Under the pieces are notes generated by a model. It searched no databases. It was not told where the DNA came from and saw only the letters and a program-made list of their open reading frames with translations. A DNA stretch of 64,000 nt from Halichondria panicea (lineage: Eukaryota > Porifera > Demospongiae > Suberitida > Halichondriidae): positions 1,678,201 to 1,742,200 of the forward strand of contig NC_087379.1 of assembly GCF_963675165.1 (NCBI RefSeq). Direction: 5' to 3'. Shown one piece after another: positions 55,158 through 64,000 of the stretch (the stretch's first letter is position 1; the number at the start of each line of letters is the position of its first letter). The position numbers and the translations under genes were made by a program.

Positions 55158-55447
55158 ACCATACACCAGGCAACTTTAATTCAGGCAATTTGTTGCCTAT
55201 ATATACAACCAACTGTTGCCTTCAAATTTGCAAGCAACAAGCAGCAAATATACTTATATACCCTTATGTACCCAAACAAAAATAGCGGATAAATAAATTA
55301 TGACAGCATAATGGTTTAGTATAATAATTAAATATCTTTTGATCTTCAGGTCATATAATTATTGCCTGAAGTTATCAACTTCATGCAGGCAACAGATTGC
55401 AAAGCAATTTTGTACGAATTTCCTGAAAGTTGTCTGGTGTATGGTGG
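55158..55447. mobile_element. TIR element, about 290 bp
   Basis: 'ccaccatacaccaggcaac' and 'gttgtctggtgtatggtgg' are inverted ends with 'ttcaggcaat' extension. AT-rich interior. No relative found in the window. Confidence 0.65.
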
Positions 55448-56664
55448 CCTTTAGTGAAATGGAAGGAAAGCCAAAAACTGTCACACGCTACCACTGTATG
55501 TCCCTGCATGGTTGCCCAGAACCCCCCCCCCAGGAGATTCCTGAGAAAAATTGTAATGCAGAGTTATTTATACTTACTAAAGTTACAGGTCATAATTATA
55601 TACAAAATCACTCCACACCTTCATTGTATATGAACCTAAACTTTGTATGTGTATGCCCATTTGTAATCTTGCCAAGTCAGTGTACTGACCAATCATGCTG
55701 AGATAGACTATAATAATTATGATATTGGTGATCAGTGCCACAAATGCATTCCCCTGGGTAACTCCCATCAAAACAAGAGCTACCTACGTAGTATATCAAT
55801 CAACAAAAACCAATGGAAATTCCCTTATAATATAGATAACTATAGTGCTCCCCACACAAAAAAAGAAAGCGGGCGTTCCCACTCAGCCTCTAAACATTAA
55901 TTTTGGCCCAAAAAACTGGCTAACTATACATCTGCGGTCAGCTTTCCGTGCACCTTTTTAGCTGATGATCATGTCCTACGTATTTAATTAAACAACCTAT
56001 ATGGGGCAGGGCCGGGCCAGATGTAAAAATTTCGTAGAGAATCAATTAAGACAGTGATTGATAATTGGACAACAAAATCACCACACAACACACACAATAA
56101 TTAGTAGACCCAGGACTCTCAGTTTGTTTGCATAGTTAAATAAAAGCCACCTATAGTATCCGTTAGATGTATCAATAAACGTTGCTATATCAACTGTAAC
56201 CACATGCAGACAGTAACAGTGTAGACAATAAATCAACAGTAAAACGTATAATGCAGTTCAATAGCTACTTTTTAAAAACAGTTTTGTACATTTAGATGTA
56301 AGTGCAACTATTATGAATGCATAACTATGGAGACCACTAACATGAAATGATAGTTTAATGCTAACTGCAGTTATGCTGACATCGAAATGGTGCAGCTGTC
56401 AAAGTACGTACATTATGTAACCATTTCCTTGCTCTATCAACAATAAGGTAGTGAAAGTTCATCTGCACAGTTCACAAATCTATATTAAGACACACCAAGT
56501 ATGGAAGTTGTGAATGATCCCTTCAAAATATTTGTCCTATAATGAATATTAATTGCATGGTATGAGAAGAATCACTCACCACAAAGGTCACTTCCTGGGA
56601 GACTCCCTGCAAGCATGCATTATAATAGATCAAGATTTATAGGACTACACACTATAATAAGAAA
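55448..56664. other. Spacer upstream of LRAT gene 4
   Basis: 56,050-56,480 carries LRAT-unit flank sequence ('attggacaacaaaatcaccac', 'tacgtacattatgtaacc', 'gcacagttcacaaa'). No TATA box like that of genes 1 and 2 was found near the start codon. No separate gene seen. Confidence 0.5.
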
Positions 56665-57378
56665 ATGGCAGCGGCTGTACAAGAAGGGGAGAATGTACAA
56701 GAGAGAGTTAAATTTACCAGCCATGCGGTCCAGCGTGAAGACTTGAAGCCAGGTGACCACATCTACGTCTATAGAAAGCTAGGGATGTACGCACATCACG
56801 GTATCTACGCTGGCAAGAACAAAACAGGAGAACAAATGGTGATTCATTTTGTTGACACGGGCACGTCAAAGCTAAAAGTTTCTGCATTTTCAAGACAGCA
56901 GCCAACAGACCCAACAGAAGTAGACTTCGCGGATGTAACAGAACCAACAAAAGTTGACTCTGCGGATGCAACAGAACAAGAATCGACAGACTCCACGCAA
57001 ACAACTATCACCAATCCATTGGCTATGAACAGTGCGGATTTGACAGAGGCTTTACCGGGTAAAATCGAAAAGAGAACATTAGATCGTTTTTTGAAAGGAG
57101 CAAAACCTCGATTAGTTGACTACAGTGTGGATGAGTTAGTCCTAAAGTTCAAGAGAGCAGGCACAGTTCAAAAATTGCCTTGTAGACCAGCGGATGACGT
57201 TGTGAGTACTGCAGAGTACTACCTAGAACACTCAGATGAGTGGGAGAAGCCCTATGATTTATTTACAAACAACTGTGAGAAGTTTTGCATATACTGTACG
57301 ACAGGAGTTGACGATATAAGTTTGTACAATGATCAGAACAAAGGTGCTATTGCGAAAATTATGAAAAAAATTCTATAG
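56665..57378 (+). CDS. LRAT-domain protein 4 with acidic repeat insertion
   Basis: Single exon, 237 residues. LKPGDHIYVYR (27-37), His 44/45 (AHHGIYAG), His 61 (VIHFVD) and Cys 204 in NNCEKF form a full catalytic set. Residues about 78-131 are an insertion not present in the other members. It contains a tandem 11-residue repeat (PTEVDFADVTE, PTKVDSADATE) and a further degenerate NSADLTEA unit, lying between strand elements before the conserved KRTLDRFLKGA. The short C-terminus is Lys-rich. Relic 51,256-51,480 is its closest non-coding relative. Function inferred from fold. Confidence 0.85.
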   Translation: MAAAVQEGENVQERVKFTSHAVQREDLKPGDHIYVYRKLGMYAHHGIYAGKNKTGEQMVIHFVDTGTSKLKVSAFSRQQPTDPTEVDFADVTEPTKVDSADATEQESTDSTQTTITNPLAMNSADLTEALPGKIEKRTLDRFLKGAKPRLVDYSVDELVLKFKRAGTVQKLPCRPADDVVSTAEYYLEHSDEWEKPYDLFTNNCEKFCIYCTTGVDDISLYNDQNKGAIAKIMKKIL

Positions 57379-57532
57379 TATATACAGTCCTTCAGCGGTC
57401 TTTTGGCAACATCAGTTGAAAGCCTTACAGAAAGAGACATCATTATTATATAAAGTGTGGACACTCAATTAATATATAGGAACTGTATTTCAAAGCAAGT
57501 ACATGCTGTTTTTACGTTTGGTTAAAGCTATG

Positions 57533-57538
57533 AATAAA
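57533..57538 (+). terminator. Possible poly(A) signal of LRAT gene 4
   Basis: AATAAA 155 bp past the stop codon, followed by AT-rich DNA. Position plausible only. Confidence 0.35.
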
Positions 57539-57897
57539 TGATGCACTTCCCAATGATTATTATGCACCCACCCACTCAATCGACCACTATAATTATACTA
57601 CAGAACTACTCTGAGTGTGTCTCTACACGCCAAGAAAAGTGGACGAGGTTTAAAAATGTTTATGTGTCCTATATTATACGTTGTTATAATTATGCATGTG
57701 CTAAAAACTATGTGAATGGTGAAACACAAGCAGCCTCAGGGTACCTACGTAATACATACAATGGAGTGCAGCATTACCACATCCCATTGAGCCAGAATTA
57801 CGCACGTACAGTACACGTGTATGGTTACGCACAATGCTATATGTATAATTATAGCTAGAGCACTAAAGTGCAAACCCTCGGCTCACACACACTCACA

Positions 57898-57899
57898 CA

Positions 57900-57994
<95 letters not shown>
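57898..57994. repeat. CA microsatellite
   Basis: Long (CA)n with single CT and GC breaks. Frames across it on both strands are artefacts. 57,539-57,897 shows no gene. Confidence 0.9.
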
Positions 57995-57996
<2 letters not shown>

Positions 57997-59058
57997 AGAG
58001 GCAGTGCTGGAACAAAACTGGCCGGAAATATAACTCTTACACGTAGGTGACATGAAACCAGAAGAGAGATATACAATTATAAATGCAGTGCATGCATGTA
58101 GTGTGTATGACTGAGTTGCATGTCTAGCTCAGTAACTCGGGGCAAATAACAGACTGGAGGCATGCTGAAACATTATTTTGAGAACAGAGTTTCAGTGGTA
58201 CATGAGACATTGCACTGTGGACTAGGATCACAGCAAAGAAGCCTTCCAAGACAACTAACCATAATAATTACTCAATTCTAGCTTTCTATTTTAGTGACCC
58301 TTTACCATTATTCCTGGTACGGGATCACTTCAGCTGCAAATGAATAAAGACCGCGTGCATGTAGCTAGCTCAATGAGCTTCTTAGCCCTTTTATTAGACA
58401 ACAAAATTTAAAATCAAAAAATCTGCCACTGTCAATACTAAGGTACTGTAAACGCGGCGCTAAGGCATCTATAGGTGAGTTTGCACACACACAACAAACC
58501 AACAGACTATTATACGCTGGCCTCGGGTTAATAAGGACCACTAAGTCACAAGATATCGCACCAGCAGAGGGGACTGTCCCTATGCGGATAAAGTGTGAAT
58601 GCTACAAAAACTGCATGTCCAATAAGTCACCTATAGCATTTCCGAGCCATCTATAATTATATATAGCATTTCCGTAGACGTATCAACTGCATGTATAGAA
58701 ACAAAGTAATCAACAGTAAAACATTTATTCTGACGCTGTCAATCAACTGTACTAGCTACTGTATCGAGAGCAGTTTTATAATTATAAGTTCAATCAAACA
58801 GACATACCATCAACATGAAAGACACTAAGAAATCGAATAGCCAACAACTACATCGATTATGGTGCAGCTGCCAATCAAGGTACGTACATTATACAACATC
58901 TCCTTGCTCTATCAACAATGAGGTAAGAAAAGTTAATCTGCACAGTTCACATTAATACTTAAGAAGCACCACATGTGAAATCACTCGATGTATAATTATA
59001 GTAATTATAAAAAACTCAAAATTATTGCTTATTAAATATCAGCCTAATCATTTTCTGT
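57995..59058. other. No intact gene; orphan LRAT upstream block
   Basis: About 58,690-58,985 matches the upstream regions of LRAT genes 1, 2 and 4 ('atcgattatggtgcagctg', 'aaggtacgtacattat', 'gctctatcaacaatgaggta', 'tctgcacagttcacat'), but no LRAT coding sequence follows; a TIR element begins at 59,059. The rest is AT-rich and unrecognised. Confidence 0.6.
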
Positions 59059-59634
59059 AACTGCCCTTTGCAGCTCACTTGGAAGTTTGGGGCAAATACA
59101 ATACTATAGAGCAAGGGACAAAGTTTAAATTTTGGAACAGAAGATTCAGATCTTTATGTGGATATATAGATCTTGCTATACCTAGTCAGTATTCAGCATA
59201 AACTACTAGTTGGGTAACCATGTCCTTATCAGAGGAGTTAAGTGGCGTATTATATGTATGTGGCAGAGAATTTGAGGCATCAGGCTGTTTCACAGTCAAC
59301 AATTTATCTAAACCACCAGGCAGTGTATACCATTATCAAGCTACCCCTAGAGCCCATACTTTCCAAACATGACGAATATCTACTGGTCCATGCGATTATT
59401 TGCAGAAAATCCCTGTGTGAAATCAGAAAGAAGCTGAACAAGGTCATGCACTGGGGTTACAGAATCTACATTAAAGCTAGCTACACTCTAAGACAAAACT
59501 GAAGATCTGGTCTACAAATTTTCTGCAATTTTTGTCCCTTGGTCTAATACAACACTGTAGTATTGTGGTTTCCTGTTACACTTATCTTAAGTGGTTTTTT
59601 GCTATTTGCCCCAAACTGAGCTGCAAAGGGCAGT
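59059..59634. mobile_element. TIR element with ctgccctttgcagctcac ends
   Basis: 'actgccctttgcagctc' and 'gagctgcaaagggcagt' with 'tttggggcaaata' mirrored inside. An 86-codon frame at 59,242-59,502 inside it has no recognised domain and was not called. It directly abuts the next element. Confidence 0.7.
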
Positions 59635-60181
59635 ACTAGCCTCGTTCCCAGGCCGATCCGTCTCCAATTGAATGCTAGGTCGACTCCTAGGCCTGGTATT
59701 GATTGTATCTGGGCGTGGTTGGAATTTACTCAAACGAGCGAATTCCTAAGCGACCACATCAAGGTGTTTAGCTAGCTAGCTACCTGTGACTCGACTATGG
59801 AGACTTCAGTTCTGGATTTCGATGGACAAGGGGAGCGCTGGTCCTACCAAGCTTGTAGTCCATCAAAAATGGTAGCAGAGAGACTTGCCATACCCTGTTG
59901 GGAACCACACAAACACATCCCTTCCCTCAGGCAGGAGCTTGAGGGCCTGGGCCTGTTCCTTCAAGAGAGTATAAGGCCTTCTTGCTTCATGCAAGACAGG
60001 GCATAAGCTATTGCTCCATCGAAATCTAGGAATTCGCTCGTTTGAGCGAATTCCAACCACGCCCAGATACAATCAATACCAGGCCTAGGAGTCGACCTAG
60101 CGTTCAAGAGAGTAAGGCCTTCTTGCTTCGTGCAAGACAGGGCATAAGCTATTGACGGATCGGCCTGGGAACGAGGCTAGT
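59635..60181. mobile_element. TIR element carrying a RecQ helicase fragment
   Basis: Ends actagcctcgttcccaggcc and 'ggcctgggaacgaggctagt', plus inner inverted arms ('ctaggcctggtattgattg' against 'caatcaataccaggcctag', and 'tcaaacgagcgaattcc'). A 50-bp block ('aaggccttcttgcttc.tgcaagac') occurs twice in direct orientation (59,961 and 60,104). The interior encodes a helicase piece, listed separately. About 547 bp. Confidence 0.7.
59800..59966 (-). pseudogene. RecQ-type helicase fragment (motifs Q and I)
   Basis: The minus strand reads LKEQAQALKLLPEGRDVFVW then FPTGYGKSLCYHF. This matches the RecQ N-terminal region with the Walker A motif (PTGYGKS), where the Lys binds ATP. A stop follows at once. 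In the next frame PFLMDYKLG continues the expected order, so a small deletion broke the frame. The piece lies wholly inside a TIR element and is not part of a gene here. Confidence 0.65.
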
Positions 60182-60248
60182 TTAGCTTGTAATCTTACTA
60201 CTTCCTACCACGGGTGCGCATGCAGGTATGCATCAGGAACGATCGAGG

Positions 60249-60925
60249 CTATAGACCCATTGCAGTGACGTAATTAATAATGATGTCATTGGAATGTCAG
60301 CCATTTTGAGGTACCAGCAGCAGACTTTTACATACAATGAACACGATTTGGCTAGTATTTAGCACCAAAAAGATACCCTTTGTAGAAGGTTATTTATCTT
60401 CAAAACAAGACCAAGGTGGCAAGAAGAAGTACCTGAACAAGCTAGATATCATTATTGTGCTAGATCCTTCAAAATGCGGCTGAAAACAAGGAGTGAAAAG
60501 ATGGCTCTGTACTAGTGGAAATGTGCACATTGCAATGACATAGAGTTATTTTCAAGTTTATGTGTGTTAGCTATTATTTAGCTATATGATTTGTGACATG
60601 TGTGTGCAAGTATGAACTGAATTGAACATTCTATGAAAAAGTTACAGGAACAGCAAAACTGCTGAAAATACACAAGCCATTCTCCATGTCTCAGGCTGCT
60701 CAGCTCTAATTGTTTGTCTCTTTGACTTGGGATGACACTTGGGAGTCAGTAGAAGTTCTTGTCTTTATCCCTACTACTAGGATTTCCACAATATAATAAA
60801 TACAAAAATCACTATTTTTACCTGTAAACTGCACAAATCTGTTTGATGTGGTACCCCAAATGGCGGCTATCATCGAAATATCAAAGCGTGACGTCATAAC
60901 CACACCCACTGCAATGGGTCTATAG
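60249..60925. mobile_element. TIR element, 677 bp
   Basis: Ends ctatagacccattgcagtg and 'cactgcaatgggtctatag' are inverted; inner 'gccattttgaggtacc' and 'ggtaccccaaatggc' also pair. No coding frame. A fragment of the end recurs near 61,155. Confidence 0.75.
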
Positions 60926-61245
60926 GAATGCATGCATACAGATACCAGTTTTCCCTAAGAACAAAGGGGTTCTTTCAAAAGGTTTGAAATACCTAAAGAG
61001 AAAATAGACTGGATTCTAGAGACAGTAAAGTGTTGACACTCCATTGATAAGGAACTGTATTTCAAAATAGCTACAGCACACATCGATTAAATAATTACGT
61101 TTGGATATACTATGAAGTCATGTCTACCAGTGGGTCAATTAGGCTGCTATAGCCCATAGACCCATGACCACTAATTGCTACAATAGTCCTTTCCACACAA
61201 CGGTAGAAGGAATTTAATTAGAGTTAATTAGCTTTTCCAGCAGTA

Positions 61246-61798
61246 TGGGGGACGGAAGTGCTGCTGTCACGCCCACTTTTACTATCAACTGTGCATGAAA
61301 ATGATCATTTTAGTTGCAACTGCATTCTGTACTGCCATGTGCTTGATCTATTTATGCAAGACTGCATGCAAAATTGAAGTTTAGCTATTGAATAATCCAA
61401 GAGTGATTGTTAGCAAGCGCTCAGGAGAGGAGCTACAGCCCACAGAAAACAAGCAGATAAGACAGTAATCCAACCAGTAAGAGTGATTTTTCTGCAACAA
61501 ATCCTGCCTATACCTTAGCTTACTGCATACTGTAGCTATACAGACAGTATTACTGCAAGTTGCCACTCTTGTTTTGTTCACAGAAGGTTGGATTTACTGT
61601 CATAACTGCTTGTTTTCTGTGGGCTGTAGCTCCTTTCCTGAGCGCTTGCTAACAATCACTCGTGCAATAGCTAAAACTTCAATTTTGCATGCAGTCTTGC
61701 ATAAATAGATCAAGCACATGGCAGTACAGAATGCAGTTGCGTCATTTTCATGCATATTGATAGTAAAATGGGCGTGGCAACAGCACTTCCGTCCCCCA
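61246..61798. mobile_element. Large palindromic element, 553 bp
   Basis: Arms of about 230 bp (61,246-61,475 and 61,570-61,798) are close complements, from 'tgggggacggaagtgctg' inward to 'gtgggctgtagctcc', with a loop of about 95 bp. It lies about 200 bp upstream of LRAT gene 5. The arms could extrude or be mobile; no frame is encoded. Confidence 0.75.
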
Positions 61799-61993
61799 GT
61801 GAGTCATTGTGGAAACTAATCACAATGTCAGCACATTCCATTGAGTTAAGTAAAAAGGTCTATTGCCAATAATCTGACTTGTGGCAAGAATTCTGATTTT
61901 AGTGTGGACCAGATTCTCCTCTTAGCTAGACATCTATACAGCACAGCACTAAAGGTATCTATACAGTGCTCACAAGACATAGTACATACAAAA

Positions 61994-62905
61994 ATGGAGG
62001 GAGCAGGAGTGAGAGCTGGTAACCACATATACATCCATCATGAAGCTGGAGGCATCTTTAACAAACATGGAATTGTTTACAAGAACGATGAAGAAGGTGC
62101 AAGTGTGGCCTACTATGAGAAAAGTTTGGATTCAATTGTTGCGTGCTCACTGGAAAACTTTGCAAATGGAAATCCTATTTCGCTGTATCACTATGGGGTG
62201 TCATACCTTTGGAACTTGATGGCACAGAAAGGAAGTTGCTCAACAAGAAGATACGTACTATCACGTCAAGAGGTGGTGCAGAATGTATTCTACTACAATA
62301 AGCACCTGGATGAAGTTCAAATCACTCATCAAAACCGAAGCGAATGTTTTGCCACAGCATGCACTAGTCGTACACCACTAGTTGTTGAGAATCCAGTGTT
62401 TCCCGCGACAGATGATTCTATCTTCAGAGTGTATCATTTGAGTCACACAATTCACCCAAACCACTTGAAACCAGGAGACCATATCTATGCCTACAGAAAG
62501 TTGAGAGTATATTCCCATCACGGTATCTACATCGGCAGGAACAACTCAGGAGTACACATTGTAATCCATTTCACCGGAGCTCCGGGGACTTATAAATCAA
62601 AGTCCACGGCTAAAATAAGAAGAGCAAGTCTGGACGAATTCTTAGATGGGGCCGACCTGCAATTGGTATCCTACCACGAAAACGCAGTGGAACAACCTGG
62701 AATATCACACGCACGAAAGAGTCAGCCAGCTGCTGAAGTAATAAAAATGGCTGAGTACTATTCTATGAATCCTGATACATGGGGAGACTACCACCTTTTT
62801 AATAACAATTGCGAACATTTTTCCATCTTTTGCAAGACCGGAGAATTTGTTGGTATCAACAGTGACATTCAAGATCAAACTAAAAGCTCGTGTACCATTC
62901 AATGA
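61994..62905 (+). CDS. Double LRAT-domain protein 5 with CaaX-like end
   Basis: Single exon, 303 residues from the ATG at 61,994. An in-frame ATG 30 codons earlier was rejected because similarity to protein 3 begins only near VRAGNHIYIH. Domain 1 (about 6-128): His 25 (NKHGIV), the second His replaced (VAYYE), and NRSECF at 114-119, with Ser 116 at the nucleophile position as in protein 3. Domain 2 (about 157-285): LKPGDHIYAYR, His 175/176 (SHHGIYIG), His 192 (VIHFTG) and Cys 273 in NNCEHF, complete. The last four residues are CTIQ, a possible prenylation box that could tether it to membrane. Protein 3 ends differently (SPMR). Confidence 0.85.
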   Translation: MEGAGVRAGNHIYIHHEAGGIFNKHGIVYKNDEEGASVAYYEKSLDSIVACSLENFANGNPISLYHYGVSYLWNLMAQKGSCSTRRYVLSRQEVVQNVFYYNKHLDEVQITHQNRSECFATACTSRTPLVVENPVFPATDDSIFRVYHLSHTIHPNHLKPGDHIYAYRKLRVYSHHGIYIGRNNSGVHIVIHFTGAPGTYKSKSTAKIRRASLDEFLDGADLQLVSYHENAVEQPGISHARKSQPAAEVIKMAEYYSMNPDTWGDYHLFNNNCEHFSIFCKTGEFVGINSDIQDQTKSSCTIQ

Positions 62906-64000
62906 ACAATGCTCTACGCTGCACACAAAAGTACTGTTAAACATTGTAGTGAATACGTGCATGCACATGTGTGTTAAAATTAAGCAATGAAAACACTGCA
63001 GGTGCTTATGCCTCGGTGGAGATGCCAAAGCTACATAACATAAAGCTACTAATAGCTTTTATTGCATGCAAACTCAAATAGTGGGTAATGATCGACCATG
63101 ATTATTATATCAAGTTGAAGCAAATTAATTAGTATACATGTTTGAACCTTTGAAGGTCAATTTCAGATGAGGAATTAAGGAGATTGAGAATTCTAAAGCT
63201 ATACAGAGACACGATCCAACATCCTACGTACGTATTATACAGCATCACATGACTTGTATCATCAACCCACGTATAATCAATCTACTCAATATCATCATAA
63301 TTTAACGAAGGGAACATTATTTTGTACAGTAACTTGCTCAAGTAACTTTCTCAAGATGGCCAACATTAGCTTGCATGCATGGTAATGGTAATGATCTCCC
63401 ATCAACTATAATGTATACAGTATACAATGTAGAATATAAAGTATAGACAATTGGACAACAAAACCACCACACTAGCTATAATAGTACTTTACCAGGGATG
63501 CTCCCACACTGGTCGGTGGTGGTTGATACTAACCACCACTAGACAAAAAAGAACTACCACTTAGGCCCTATACAGGTACATGTACATAAACGAGCGTGTG
63601 AGTCTGAGGTTTAAAAATAGCCACTATTCCAAAAATGTTGGGCACATCACTGACTTATACTTATAGAGGGGTACTTTAGACTAAAATTTGTTGGATTACT
63701 TCATGGCCATAAAACACATCAGTATAAGGCTCTTGTGTATCCCATTGATAATAGCCATAAACACATACATAAGAGTATGCTACATAAATAAGGATCACAA
63801 TGATCACAACAATTATGTCTCCATTAGAGGGGACTGTCCATGCATGGGGGGGGGGGGGGGGGAGTACCTATTATAGCTATTAATCAGTCAGTATAATTAT
63901 GTATACATACATGTAATAGTTAGACACTGTTTTGGAGGTGTCTATGGGATTTAGAAGCCCAAAGGCACTGATCCCGGGTGTAGCGAAGGTACTACAAGTG
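62906..64000. other. Spacer with LRAT 3'-flank relic
   Basis: 63,170-63,480 matches the sequence starting at the stop codon of LRAT gene 1 ('gagattgagaattct', 'gcatcacatgacttgtatc', 'caattggacaacaaaacc') without coding sequence before it. A 17-base G run lies at 63,846-63,862. The 62-codon frame at 63,688 is not supported. No further gene seen to the window end. Confidence 0.55.

Noticed and set aside
54898-55701. Several overlapping 60-120 codon frames between LRAT genes 3 and 4
   Set aside because: No domain; they overlap a TIR element and LRAT flank relics on both strands.
59242-59502. 86-codon frame inside the 59,059-59,634 element
   Set aside because: Possible transposon remnant, but no motif I can name; not enough to call a gene.
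61904-61993. N-terminal extension of LRAT protein 5 (MDQILL...)
   Set aside because: Similarity to protein 3 starts only after the ATG at 61,994, and the extension has no domain or signal-peptide character.
1-64000. tRNA, rRNA, CRISPR or prokaryotic operon signals
   Set aside because: None recognised; the direct repeats present are microsatellites or mobile-element copies.

Overview
The window is nuclear DNA of an animal, most likely an early-branching metazoan such as a demosponge. Genes have GT-AG introns. Animal orthologues are recognisable (CWF19L1, BBS2, DNAJC25), and BBS2 implies a ciliated lineage. There are long GT/CA microsatellites and very many small terminal-inverted-repeat (TIR) elements. 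No prokaryotic signals, rRNA or tRNA genes, and no transposase or reverse transcriptase frames were found. The sponge assignment is inference, from the style of the expanded kinase family.

Region 1 (about 3.5-39.5 kb) is a tandem array of four near-identical plus-strand genes at 3.7, 14.0, 22.1 and 32.6 kb. Each has a non-coding first exon. A long second exon encodes a TKL-like protein kinase plus a coiled coil. A third exon encodes a six-motif kelch propeller. The second and third exons join in phase 0 (CAG|gtgagc ... tacag|GTTCAG), giving kinase-coiled coil-kelch proteins of about 750-840 residues. Copy 3 carries a 2-bp insertion that breaks the kinase frame. Between copies 1/2 and 2/3 lies a minus-strand CWF19L1 gene, head to head with the next kinase gene, so the unit that multiplied was kinase-kelch plus CWF19L1. 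Both CWF19L1 copies are decayed: they share an in-frame TAG, and each has private lesions. Only the 3' end of a third copy remains at 42.8-43.2 kb, beside a local inversion. A broken DNAJC25-like gene lies between kinase copies 3 and 4.

Region 2 (39.5-48.5 kb) is repeat-rich. It holds the C-terminal half of BBS2 on the minus strand and a small RING-like zinc-binding remnant.

Region 3 (48.8-63.5 kb) is a second family array: five plus-strand intronless LRAT/NlpC-P60-fold genes. Three have one domain. Two have an N-terminal pseudo-domain (Cys to Ser, second His lost) followed by an intact catalytic domain. One of these ends in a CaaX-like box. Decayed gene pieces and orphan flanks lie between them.

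The remainder is largely nested MITE-like elements, several with clear target-site duplications or matching empty sites in the paralogous segment. They explain most size differences between the otherwise conserved introns. One TIR element at 59.6-60.2 kb carries a RecQ-type helicase fragment.
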